NCBI GenBank assembly: GCA_023436145.1
Contig: JAEZKP010000067.1
Location: 1-11,072, forward strand
Direction of reading: 5' to 3'
Length of the DNA: 11,072 nucleotides
Source: Fibrobacterota bacterium
GTDB taxonomy: Bacteria > Fibrobacterota > Chitinivibrionia > Chitinivibrionales > Chitinispirillaceae
The notes below the pieces were generated by a model, which was given only the letters and a program-made list of their open reading frames with translations, was not told the origin of the DNA and made no database searches. This document shows positions 1 to 7,466 of this stretch, piece by piece (position 1 is the first letter of the stretch; each line of letters begins with the position of its first letter). The position numbers were made by a program, and so were the translations under genes.

Positions 1-1976
1 GCATGGACCAGTGCATCGAATCCTCCAAAGGCAGTTAATCCTTTGGGCATGTTCAATACCAGTTCAGGATCTACTATAGCTACATTGGGTGTCAATTCAT
101 AATCAGCAATAGGGTATTTTATCCCAGTCTTCTCGTCTGTTATCACTGCAAAAGGAGTAACTTCAGACCCTGTACCTGATGTAGTTGGAACCGCTACCAG
201 CATAGCTTTCTGTCCCATTGCTGGGAACTGATAGATACGTTTGCGGATGTCCATAAATCGTATGGCAAGATCCTCAAATTTCACTTCCGGATGCTCATAA
301 AGAACCCACATGATTTTTGCTGCATCCATAGGAGACCCCCCACCCAATGCAATAATAACATCCGGCTTAAAGGCATTCATCTGCGTTACACCACAAAGAG
401 CGTTTGCGATAGTGGGATCAGGATCGACCTGGGAAAAGACCTGGCTTTCCACACCCATTTCATCAAGAATTTTCTCCACTTTTTCAGCATACCCCAGCTC
501 ATACAGTGCACGATCGGTAACGATAAAAGCCCTCTTTTTATTTTCCAACTCACGCAGGGCAACAGGCAAACAACCGTATTTGAAATAAACTTTCGGGGGT
601 ACCCTGAACCAAAGCATGTTTTCTCTTCTCTCTGCAATTGTCTTTATATTCATCAGATGCTTTACTCCTACATTTTCACTTACCGAGTTACCTCCCCACG
701 ATCCACAACCAAGTGTCAGCGATGCAGAGAGTTTAAAGTTGTAAATATCACCGATTGCTCCCTGAGAAGCAGGCATGTTTATAATGATGCGTCCGGTTTT
801 CATACGGTTTCCAAAATAGTCGATCCGGTCTTTGTTCCTGCTGGCATCGGTATAGAGAGCAGCAGTATGTCCGATACCACCAAGTTCCACAAGCTTTACC
901 GATTTTTCAACAGCATCCTCGAAATTGACTGCCTTATACATCGCCAGTGTCGGAGAGAGTTTTTCATAGGCAAAAGGCTCATTTGCAGAGATATCTGTGA
1001 CTTCCCCAACCAGAATCTTTGTATCATCAGCTACAGTTATTCCGGCAAGAGCAGCTATTTTGACAGCAGATTGACCGACAATATTGGCATTGAGAGCCCC
1101 CTTCACTATCAGAATGTCAGCGACTTGTTTACGTTCCTGATCAGTTAAAAAATATGCGCCCCTATCAATAAGTTCTTTTTTAACCTGATCATATATTTTT
1201 TCATGAGCGATTACCGATTGTTCAGATGCACAAATCACTCCATTGTCAAATGTTTTGCTCATCAGAATCGAGTTGGCGGCCATTTTTATATGTGCATACT
1301 CATCGATAACTGCCGGTGTGTTTCCTGCACCTACACCTATTGCCGGTTTACCCGAAGAATATGCTGCTTTAACCATTCCCGGGCCACCAGTTGCTAAAAT
1401 CATAGCTATTGCAGGATGACGCATCAGATGGTTCGAAAGTTCAACTGTGGGTTCATCTATCCATCCAATAATGTCCTCAGGTGCACCTGCTGCCACAGCT
1501 GCTTCAAGGATCACCTTTGCAGCTTCGATAGTACATCTTTTAGCCCGTGGATGAGGAGAAAAGATAATCCCGTTGCGTGTTTTCAGTGTCAATAATGTCT
1601 TGAAAATAGCAGTTGATGTAGGATTGGTTGTCGGAATCACTCCGGCAATAACCCCAAGTGGTTCGGCAACCCTGGTAATTCCATAGGATTCATCTTTTTC
1701 AAGAACACCGCAGGTCTTTTCATCTTTATATTCATTGTAAATAAATTCTGAAGCGAAATGGTTTTTAATCACCTTATCCTCAATCACACCCATCCCGGTT
1801 TCTTCCACGGCCATTTTTGCCAGTTTTATTCTGGCATCGTTGGCGGCGAGCGCAGCAGACCGGAAGATGTTGTCTACCTTTTCCTGAGTGAAAGTGGAAT
1901 AGACGGCCTGCGCCCTGGCCACTTTGCTGATACAGCTTTGTAATTCCGCGACATTGGTAACCCGTTCGTACTTCAT
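1..1976 (-). CDS. adhE: Bifunctional acetaldehyde-CoA/alcohol dehydrogenase AdhE (C-terminus outside window)
   Basis: Fermentative enzyme that reduces acetyl-CoA to acetaldehyde and then to ethanol, oxidising two NADH; cytoplasmic, and known in this family to form spirosome filaments. The minus-strand frame is open from the ATG at 1976-1974 to the left edge, giving 658 residues of a family usually ~870 long. The N-terminal aldehyde dehydrogenase half shows PTTNPTSTAIFK, TGGPGMVKAA (G197-G200) and the catalytic cysteine C249 in DNGVICASEQS. The iron-dependent alcohol dehydrogenase half begins after about residue 450, with GGGSPMDAAKIMW (from G545), PTTSGTGSEVTPFAVI and FGGFDALVH. D654 and H658 of that last motif match the first two iron ligands of E. 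coli AdhE (D653, H657). The other two ligands lie beyond the edge. The start is supported by an AAAAGGGGG ribosome-binding site at 1982-1990. No frameshift or stop is visible. The gene stands alone with its own promoter and Rex-like sites, which fits control by the NADH/NAD ratio. Confidence 0.97.
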   Translation of the reverse strand, partial: MKYERVTNVAELQSCISKVARAQAVYSTFTQEKVDNIFRSAALAANDARIKLAKMAVEETGMGVIEDKVIKNHFASEFIYNEYKDEKTCGVLEKDESYGITRVAEPLGVIAGVIPTTNPTSTAIFKTLLTLKTRNGIIFSPHPRAKRCTIEAAKVILEAAVAAGAPEDIIGWIDEPTVELSNHLMRHPAIAMILATGGPGMVKAAYSSGKPAIGVGAGNTPAVIDEYAHIKMAANSILMSKTFDNGVICASEQSVIAHEKIYDQVKKELIDRGAYFLTDQERKQVADILIVKGALNANIVGQSAVKIAALAGITVADDTKILVGEVTDISANEPFAYEKLSPTLAMYKAVNFEDAVEKSVKLVELGGIGHTAALYTDASRNKDRIDYFGNRMKTGRIIINMPASQGAIGDIYNFKLSASLTLGCGSWGGNSVSENVGVKHLMNIKTIAERRENMLWFRVPPKVYFKYGCLPVALRELENKKRAFIVTDRALYELGYAEKVEKILDEMGVESQVFSQVDPDPTIANALCGVTQMNAFKPDVIIALGGGSPMDAAKIMWVLYEHPEVKFEDLAIRFMDIRKRIYQFPAMGQKAMLVAVPTTSGTGSEVTPFAVITDEKTGIKYPIADYELTPNVAIVDPELVLNMPKGLTAFGGFDALVH

Positions 1977-1988
1977 AATCGCCCCCTT

Positions 1989-2006
1989 TTGAGATTTTTT
2001 TCACAA
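1989..2006. promoter_or_regulatory. Second, imperfect Rex-like operator next to the adhE ribosome-binding site
   Basis: TTGAGA-TTTTTT-TCACAA has 6-base arms and a 6-base spacer. It has the geometry of the Rex consensus (TTGTGA-N6-TCACAA) with one mismatch in one arm. It lies downstream of the predicted -10 and touches the Shine-Dalgarno sequence at 1982-1990, so a bound repressor would block elongation rather than RNA polymerase binding. That it is a Rex site is inferred from the pattern; a T-rich spacer beside a half site could be chance. Confidence 0.45.
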
Positions 2007-2061
2007 TATAATTTGACTCACCTTTATCATTCACTTAATCAAAAAGGCCATTTTTAGTATT

Positions 2062-2090
2062 AATATACCTTCATTTCACATTTCACGCAA
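2062..2090 (-). promoter_or_regulatory. Predicted adhE promoter
   Basis: On the minus strand a -35 TTGCGT (plus-strand 2085-2090) and a -10 TATATT (plus-strand 2062-2067) are separated by 17 bases. The -10 matches the sigma-70 consensus at 5 of 6 positions and the -35 at 3 of 6. Transcription would begin near 2055, leaving a leader of about 80 bases before the adhE start. The position between two Rex-like sites supports the call. Confidence 0.55.
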
Positions 2091-2094
2091 GCTT

Positions 2095-2114
2095 TTTGTG
2101 AATTTTATCACAAA
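2095..2114. promoter_or_regulatory. Rex-type redox operator upstream of adhE
   Basis: A perfect inverted repeat, TTTGTGA-ATTTTA-TCACAAA, has 7-base arms and a 6-base spacer. This fits the Rex operator consensus TTGTGA-N6-TCACAA. Rex binds DNA when NADH is low and releases it when NADH rises; adhE is a classic target in fermentative bacteria. The site starts 5 bases upstream of the predicted -35 element, a position suited to repression. A CRP/FNR-family site also uses TGTGA/TCACA arms with a 6-base spacer (TGTGA-N6-TCACA) and cannot be excluded by sequence alone, but the gene context favours Rex. Confidence 0.7.
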
Positions 2115-2156
2115 TTATGGAAGAGGCGGGATACTGATCAATTTTCTATGATTGCA

Positions 2157-2547
2157 AAGTTTTCTCCGTCCTCGTTTGAGGAACCAGTATTATAGGAATT
2201 GTTTTTCAATATGGTAAAGTTGAGTGAATAAAGAGAATCCTTACTTATTATCGAAGCGGAGCTTTCATCCCAAAAAGGGGACGGAGGAAACTTTGCACCT
2301 TTATCTTCACTTCTTCGTCATTCTGAAAGCTTACCACCTCATCTCCTCTCAGATCTCATCATAAATCTATAGTAAATGTTCATATTTTTTGAGGTCTCTG
2401 CCTAAAGGAGTGATTTTTTTCCTTCAAGATTGAATTTTGAAAGTGAAGACTGATAACCGGAATACTTTAAAAAAGTAAAACAACGGCTGATTTTTGAAGA
2501 ACAGATATTCTGGAAAAAAAAATATTACCAGGAAAAAGACCATCTTT
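2157..2547. repeat. Tandem ~390-bp repeat, copy 1, carrying REP-like motifs
   Basis: First of two direct copies (offset 391 bases) that are about 95% alike by eye, differing by scattered substitutions and small indels. Each copy opens with an AAGTTTyCTCCGTCC motif (here 2157-2170, with one T for C) and carries the same motif inverted about 120 bases later (GGGGACGGAGGAAACTTTG, 2277-2295). The remainder is AT-rich and has no credible reading frame. The motif is shared with sites downstream of the RAYT gene at 3037-4020, so I read the copy as a composite REP/BIME-type unit mobilised by that transposase. Confidence 0.85.
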
Positions 2548-2935
2548 AAGTTTCCTCCGTCCCCGTTTGAGGAACCAGTATTATAGGAATTGTTTTTCAT
2601 TATGGTAAAGACGAGTGAATAAAGAGAATCCTTACTTATTATCGAAGCGGAGCTTTCATCCCAAAAGGGGGACGGAGGAAACTTTGCACCTTTATCTTCA
2701 CTTCTTCCTCATTCTGAAAGTTTACCACCTCACCTCCTCTCAGATCTCATCATAAATCATAGTAAATGTTCATATTTTTTGAGGTTTCTGCCTAAAGGAG
2801 TGATTTTTTCTCTTCAAGATTAAATTTTGAAAGTGAAGACTGATAACCGGAATAGTTTTAAAAAAGTAAAACAACGGCTGATTTTTGTAGAACGATATTC
2901 TGGAAAAAAAATATTACCAGAAAAAGACAGTCTTT
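2548..2935. repeat. Tandem ~390-bp repeat, copy 2, carrying REP-like motifs
   Basis: Second copy, directly abutting the first. It opens with AAGTTTCCTCCGTCCCC (2548-2564) and carries the inverted motif GGGGGACGGAGGAAACTTTG at 2667-2686. The two copies have already diverged by substitutions and indels (for example near 2750 and 2855), so the duplication is not brand new. Confidence 0.85.
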
Positions 2936-2953
2936 AAGTTTCCTCCGTCCCCC
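2936..2953 (+). repeat. REP-like motif closing the tandem array, upstream of the RAYT gene
   Basis: AAGTTTCCTCCGTCCCCC is the opening motif of a third repeat unit, but the similarity stops here. The sequence then changes to unrelated DNA leading into the transposase start at 3037. The motif thus marks the boundary between the array and the gene. Confidence 0.75.
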
Positions 2954-3036
2954 AAAAAAACCTGGTCCCAATTTTGATACCTCTCCCCCTTATAAGCACC
3001 ATCATCTCTTCACCACCAGAACCAAAAGGCAAAAAT

Positions 3037-4020
3037 ATGGCCCGAAAATTCAGACTATGTGTCCCCTACGCCATTCACCATATCACTTCAAAGATCATCG
3101 ATAACCGGGTTCTTTTCTACGATCTTATCGATAAAGAAAAATTCCTACATTATTTTAATAATTTCCTTATCGAAACCGGTTTTGAACTCTTGGGCATCGC
3201 TTTCTACCCCACCCATTACCACATGGCTCTACGAATAAATAACCGTCCGCTGGAAGATCTTCTACGCGGGTTTCACTCCGCTTACGCCCGCTTTTATAAT
3301 AAAAGACATGGCCATAACGGTTATTTTTTCCAAGGCAGACCGAAGTCTGAGGTTGTGCAGGATGGTCTGGAGGCTCAGAATCTAATCGCTTATCTTCACA
3401 CCGGACCTGTAAGAGCAGGCTTGTGTAAAACAATCGAAGAACTGGATAGATTCGAAGATAGTACTCACTCTGCAGTTATGGGAAACTGTAAATTTTCGAA
3501 TCTGAATGTCGATCAGTTGCTTAAACTTTTCTCCAACAGCTCCATTGCAGATCCAAATATTTTCTACCGTAAAGCCATTGTGCAAATGATAGAAAAATGT
3601 GAATCATACCAGGATTTTCTGGAATCGGTGAAAGCTTCTAATCAGGATAAACAGAATATGTTTAAACCTGGTTACTGGGTGATAGGTGATCAGAAATTTG
3701 TAAATGATGCATTTGAGCTTGATAAGCAAAGAAGAATACAGATGGCCGCCTACAAAAGATATGGCTATGATCACCACTGGTTAGCAGAATTTGTGTGTTC
3801 CAGAGTCTCAGTTCCTGTAGAGGAGCTTAAAAGAAGAGGGAGGATGAATTCCATATCTGATGCCCGTAAATTATACTGCTACTTTGCTGTCAGGGTACTG
3901 GAAATGAGCACTTTAAGTACAGCGGTAAAACTTAATGTCAGCCGCACTGCAGTGGCCAGACTCGCCAGACAGGGCAAAACAACCGCTCAGAAATTAGAAA
4001 TAGAACTCCCTCTCCCATAG
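3037..4020 (+). CDS. REP-associated tyrosine transposase (RAYT, Y1/IS200-like HUH fold) with C-terminal helix-turn-helix
   Basis: Single-strand DNA transposase-like protein of the Y1 family that is thought to recognise and spread REP palindromes. It has 327 residues from the ATG at 3037, chosen because AAAAGG lies 8 bases upstream and MARKFRLCVPYAIHHIT is the usual N-terminus of the family; the in-frame ATG at 2974 adds a low-complexity tail and has no ribosome-binding site. The HUH pair is H60-Y61-H62 in FYPTHYHMAL. The catalytic tyrosine is most likely Y119 in AYLHTGPVRAGL, the equivalent of Y115 in E. coli TnpA-REP. The usual NPV is GPV here. Residues ~273-312 (ARKLYCYFAVRVLEMSTLS..VSRTAVARLARQG) form a DnaA-C-terminal/helix-turn-helix-like segment, as in the long RAYT subgroup; short RAYTs have ~150-230 residues. 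REP-like motifs flank the gene on both sides. It appears intact. Confidence 0.9.
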   Translation: MARKFRLCVPYAIHHITSKIIDNRVLFYDLIDKEKFLHYFNNFLIETGFELLGIAFYPTHYHMALRINNRPLEDLLRGFHSAYARFYNKRHGHNGYFFQGRPKSEVVQDGLEAQNLIAYLHTGPVRAGLCKTIEELDRFEDSTHSAVMGNCKFSNLNVDQLLKLFSNSSIADPNIFYRKAIVQMIEKCESYQDFLESVKASNQDKQNMFKPGYWVIGDQKFVNDAFELDKQRRIQMAAYKRYGYDHHWLAEFVCSRVSVPVEELKRRGRMNSISDARKLYCYFAVRVLEMSTLSTAVKLNVSRTAVARLARQGKTTAQKLEIELPLP

Positions 4021-4187
4021 TGAATAAGATTGTCCAGACAACTATCAGTATAAAACTGACAAATTCTATGCTGTAGATGTTTCTTTATAACCTCTTAATA
4101 AGTTCATGTACAAATTTGCATGAATAAATGTATTTATCTTCGATATAACTTCAGTAGTTTACAACTTATTTACATTAGCTATTTTTT

Positions 4188-4245
4188 GGGTGACGGAGGA
4201 TACTTTGTAACAATATAAAGTTGCTTTGGTTCCTCCGTCTCCGGT
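4188..4245. repeat. Imperfect inverted pair of REP-like motifs downstream of the RAYT gene
   Basis: GGGTGACGGAGGATACTTTG (4188-4207) and the opposite-strand motif TTCCTCCGTCTCC (about 4229-4243) face each other across ~20 bases. Only the core GACGGAGGA/TCCTCCGTC pairs well; the outer parts have decayed. The core is the one repeated in the array at 2157-2953. The 167 bases between the transposase stop and this pair are AT-rich, with no gene that I can see. Confidence 0.7.
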
Positions 4246-4262
4246 GGCATTTTCGTCCCAGT

Positions 4263-4309
4263 GGTGACGGAGGAAACTTTAGCAGCCTGTTAAAGTTTCC
4301 TCCGTCACC
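4263..4309. repeat. Perfect 19-bp REP-type hairpin
   Basis: Left arm GGTGACGGAGGAAACTTTA (4263-4281) and right arm TAAAGTTTCCTCCGTCACC (4291-4309) are exact reverse complements around a 9-base loop, GCAGCCTGT. This is the best preserved copy of the motif and the likeliest active REP unit. There is no T-run after the stem, so it does not look like an intrinsic terminator, although such a stem could slow transcription or protect an RNA end. From 4310 to 4397 I see only C-rich non-coding sequence. Confidence 0.85.
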
Positions 4310-4397
4310 CGAGTGAAAAATGCGTCAGCCCCCCTGCCTCCCCACAGTTCTCCACATCTATAACCCAGCCAAACTTCATTCCCACCTCCTCATTTGA

Positions 4398-5180
4398 GAC
4401 TTTTCACAACAAATGCAAACTATTGTGAATACCACAATTTGGATTATCAGGTTTCCAGACCAGTGCCCCACTGCTTCCCAACAGGCAGAACCGGTAGTAG
4501 ACACAATACCCTACAGCTGTTTCACAGCTTCAATCAATAGTTTTCTTGGGGGCGCATTTTGATCCGGAAAGTCTTTCTTTGCGTACAGTTTCAGCTTTTT
4601 TATTCTAAAGTCATAATACCAGGAAAAAATTTTATCTTCAACAGGCAAGGCATTCCCCTCAAGTGCAAATATCAGATGGCTGGAGCCAAAATTTAAATCC
4701 ACAGATCCATCCAGTAATGATTTTCTGGTTCCAGATTGGAACGATTCGGTAATGCATCATTTTGTAGTTGACAATGGCTGGACTGAATGTGGAATTCGCG
4801 ATGCTGACGGAAGCATAGCTGATATCGGTGCGGTCCCATTTGGCAACCAGATCTCTTCAAGAGTAAGAATTTTACCGGTAAATTACATTACAGAAAGTAC
4901 TCCTGAGCATATTCCGTTTATACTGGAATCTGATTCTCCTCTTTCCAATTGCAGAATTGAATATTCCAGGTTAATCGATATCAGTATCAGTGATACGAAT
5001 GCTTTTGGAAACACTGTCAAACCCCATACCCTCTCCAATATCCACGATGTGACTACCACAGATGAAATATCCACAGGCTTCAACCAGATTAGTTGCCAGA
5101 TTAATAATAATAATGGATCGTTGAAAAAAGGTTTTTTTGAACTGGTAATCGGAAAGTACCTGGGTGAAAAATCCGGCTGA
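4398..5180 (+). pseudogene. Remnant of a right-handed parallel beta-helix type protein (3' part, two in-frame stops)
   Basis: One plus-strand frame reads as the end of a secreted beta-helix/pectate-lyase-like protein, broken by TGA at 4560-4562 and TAA at 4614-4616. Before the stops it reads IVNTTIW..AEPVVDTIPYSCF, like the NxxxW..VVTYSCIEGG turns of such repeats. After them it reads NIRWLEPKFKSTDPSSNDFL, then GWTECGIRDADGSIADIGAV, matching the usual terminal turn (GIRDADGSxxDIGA). The last ~110 residues (to TGA 5178-5180) are unassigned and may be a C-terminal module. There is no start or signal peptide: the 5' end is missing and the REP hairpin lies ~90 bases upstream. A product could begin only at the internal ATG 4752 (142 aa), without a credible ribosome-binding site. 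The family call rests on motif likeness and is moderate; decay is well supported. Confidence 0.6.
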
Positions 5181-5365
5181 TTTGAAACCAGAACATGATG
5201 CAATATACCGATAAGTAAAACTGCAGCCAGTCGAGAAGCAATCTTTGGAGAAGAGACAAGTTCACGTGTTTTCTGGGTTTTGAATATTCCCTATACCCTA
5301 AAAACAAAATGGCTATTTTGCATCGGTCCAACTACCGGATCTACTGTATTTTTTGATACATTGGA

Positions 5366-5394
5366 TTGCAGTATTTAATCAAAGGCACTATATT
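5366..5394 (+). promoter_or_regulatory. Predicted promoter of the GH10 gene
   Basis: TTGCAG (5366-5371) and TATATT (5389-5394) are 17 bases apart, the same layout as the predicted adhE promoter. The -10 matches the consensus at 5 of 6 positions and the -35 at 3 of 6. Transcription would start near 5401, about 80 bases before the gene start at 5481. The rest of the 5181-5480 gap holds no gene that I recognise. Confidence 0.4.
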
Positions 5395-5480
5395 ATAACG
5401 GAAAAATGCTGGTTAACAGTAGTGTTTCTGCTCTGCTACAAGGGGTCTTAAAACGGGCTATCCACACAACAAGGAAAACA

Positions 5481-7217
5481 ATGAACTTGATTAAATGCTA
5501 TAGTATCGCTCTACTATTATGCACTGCATTTTATGCATCGGCACAGCAAGTGGATATCTCAATTTCTGGTACTGTCACCTCTGCGGATAAACCGGTTGAA
5601 GGGGCAATTGTTACATTGGTCAGCGATTCCAATTTAACAGATATTACCGACTCCAATGGGACATTTCTCCTTTCAACTACAACAGATATTATTAACAAAG
5701 CCATCCGGAAGCCCACAAGCAGTTCTACTGTCCGTATAAATGGAAAACAGCTTTACATTTCGATTCCTGATGAAAAATCTGCCGTGGATGCGAGATTATA
5801 TACAGGAAGCGGAAAGTGTGTATTGCAACATCTATTTCCAAAAAATGGTTCCACATTACAAATTTTAGAACTTCCAGACCTCTCAACCGGTTTATATCTC
5901 GTTAATCTATCAGTAGACAAAAATATGTTTATCTGCAAACTTGTGGTTACATCAGCAAAGATGTACCTCAGTAATATCACCAAAAGTGAATTCTCATCTA
6001 AAAGAATACACCAACTCGGCCGGACCCGGGCAATAGCCGATCAACTGATGATTATTAAAGATGGCTACATTACAAAAGCAGTTGACATTTCTTCATATAA
6101 TATCAGGAATCTTTCTATTGTGCTTGAGCCGACCGGCCCCAAAGAAACATCCCTTTATAAAAAATACAAGAACCACTTCCCTATCGGGGCTGCGATTGAT
6201 GGAAATTCATATAAAGATGGACATGCGACTATCTGGAAAGAGCATTTCAATGCTACGGTGTGTGAAAACGAGATGAAGTGGACATCACTGCAGCCTAGTG
6301 AAGGTAATTTTCAGTTCGGTCAGGCCAATAACATGGTAAATGCAGCCAGAAGTAACGGAATGCTGGTGCGGGGGCATGTCCTTGTCTGGTTTGATCAGAC
6401 TCCGGACTGGGTGTTCAAAAACACATCCGGTGGACAGGCCTCAAAGGAACTTTTACTTCAGAGGATAAGAGCGCATATAAAAAGAGTCATGCAGGAGTTC
6501 AAGGGACGGGTGTATGCCTGAGATGTTGTCAATGAAGCGGTAGTCGGTTACGATGCCAGTGATCAGGATGTAGGAGAAGATCTGGGGAAGCTATCACGCT
6601 GGGGGTATCGCAACAGCAAATGGCATCAGATCGCCGGTGAAGATCATATCTTTGAGGCATTCAGAGCTGCAAGGGCTGCAGATCCGGATGCCAAACTGTT
6701 TTATAATGATTTCTGGAATTATCTGGATGGAAAACGGGAATTCATTCTTTCCTTTGTAAGAAAACTCAAGGAGGAGAACCTTATCGATGGAGTAGGTCTC
6801 CAGTGCCATTTGAACATCAGTCCTGCCAAAGAGAAACTGAATAATCAGTCAGTCTACCAGACTGTTGAAAACCTGGAGAAAGAGATTCAGGAGTATGCAG
6901 AGCTCGGCCTTGATGTGCATATCACCGAACTTGACATTTCTATTTACACCAGAGATTACACATCAGATGACAAGTCGAAGTGGTATAACGGAACTGATCT
7001 GAATGAAGAGTATCAGAACCGGTTAGCTGCCAGGTACAGGGAATTTTTTGAAATGTTCAGAAGAAATGCAGACAAGATTCAGAATGTGACTTTCTGGGGG
7101 ATTGCAGATGATAACACCTGGCTCTCAGAGTTCTCTTCCGGAAGGCCGGATCACCCTCTGTTGTTTGATAAAAAGCTTAGACCCAAAAAAGCCTTTGATG
7201 CAATCATGGACTTTTGA
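5481..7217 (+). pseudogene. Secreted GH10 endo-xylanase with a nonsense codon in the active-site motif
   Basis: Would hydrolyse beta-1,4-xylan outside the cell. The ATG at 5481 follows AAGGA at 5 bases and opens a signal peptide (NLIKCYSIALLLCTAFYASA); the upstream ATG at 5406 lacks this. Order over 578 codons: signal peptide 1-21; carboxypeptidase-regulatory-like beta domain ~26-65 (ISGTVTSADKPVEGAIVTL); a sorting-type module ~84-156 (SIPDEKSAVDARLYTGSGK..LPDLSTGLYLVNL); a small beta segment ~186-217 (IIKDGYITKAVDI); GH10 catalytic domain ~222-578. The GH10 marks are NEMKW, VRGHVLVWFDQTPDWVF, DVVNEAV (acid/base E352), HITELDI (nucleophile E483) and TFWGIADDNTWL. Codon 347 (6519-6521) is TGA where the family has Trp in YAWDVVNEA. 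The frame is otherwise open with no other lesion. Termination there leaves 346 residues lacking both catalytic acids. Translation by readthrough, or a sequencing error, is the alternative. Confidence 0.88.
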
Positions 7218-7401
7218 GGATGTCAGAATGTGCCTCTGCATCGATGAGGGTAACCGCATATTATTACTGCAGCTAAGAGAATTTCCCGATTTAATCACAG
7301 CTTCTTTTTCCCTGCGAATTCCACCCAAACTGAATGCTACTGCGAAGCACGTGAGCAAAGGGTATTTTTGAGCTCAAAACTAAAGGTCACCCTTCTATTT
7401 A

Positions 7402-7431
7402 TTACAAATTTAAGTATATTATTGCTATGAT
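7402..7431 (+). promoter_or_regulatory. Weak candidate promoter of the pectinesterase gene
   Basis: TTACAA (7402-7407) and TATGAT (7426-7431) are 18 bases apart. The -10 matches at 5 of 6 positions; the -35 is poor. The 249-base gap after the GH10 stop suggests a separate transcript, which is the main reason to look for a promoter here. The gap holds no gene and no convincing terminator. Confidence 0.28.
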
Positions 7432-7466
7432 CGATTGAATCACCTCTTATACCTGTGAAGGTCATA

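Noticed and set aside
291..1148. 285-residue plus-strand open frame
   Set aside because: It lies wholly antisense to adhE, whose frame is unmistakable; its sequence has no family likeness.
2157..2953. CRISPR array
   Set aside because: There are only two long (~390 bp) direct copies and a short motif; no regular 24-40 bp repeats with unique spacers.
2974..3036. ATG at 2974 as the RAYT start
   Set aside because: It adds a 21-residue Pro/Ser-rich stretch not seen in the family and lacks a Shine-Dalgarno sequence; the ATG at 3037 fits both.
4263..4309. Intrinsic terminator
   Set aside because: The stem is strong, but no T-run follows on either strand, and the same motif recurs around the RAYT as a repeat family.
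4511..4702. 63-residue minus-strand open frame with a Lys-rich end
   Set aside because: The opposite strand reads as beta-helix protein sequence across the same bases, and there is no ribosome-binding site for the minus-strand frame.
5194..5380. Open plus-strand stretch of ~60 codons after the beta-helix remnant, possibly a shifted continuation of it
   Set aside because: No motif that I can recognise, and no start codon with a ribosome-binding site; too weak to annotate.
5406..5480. Upstream ATG at 5406 as the GH10 start
   Set aside because: It would put 25 polar residues before the signal peptide; the ATG at 5481 has AAGGA five bases upstream and opens directly into the signal peptide.
6519..6521. 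Genome-wide recoding of TGA to Trp
   Set aside because: TGG is used for Trp in all genes here, and TGA acts as an apparent stop at 7215-7217 and 5178-5180.
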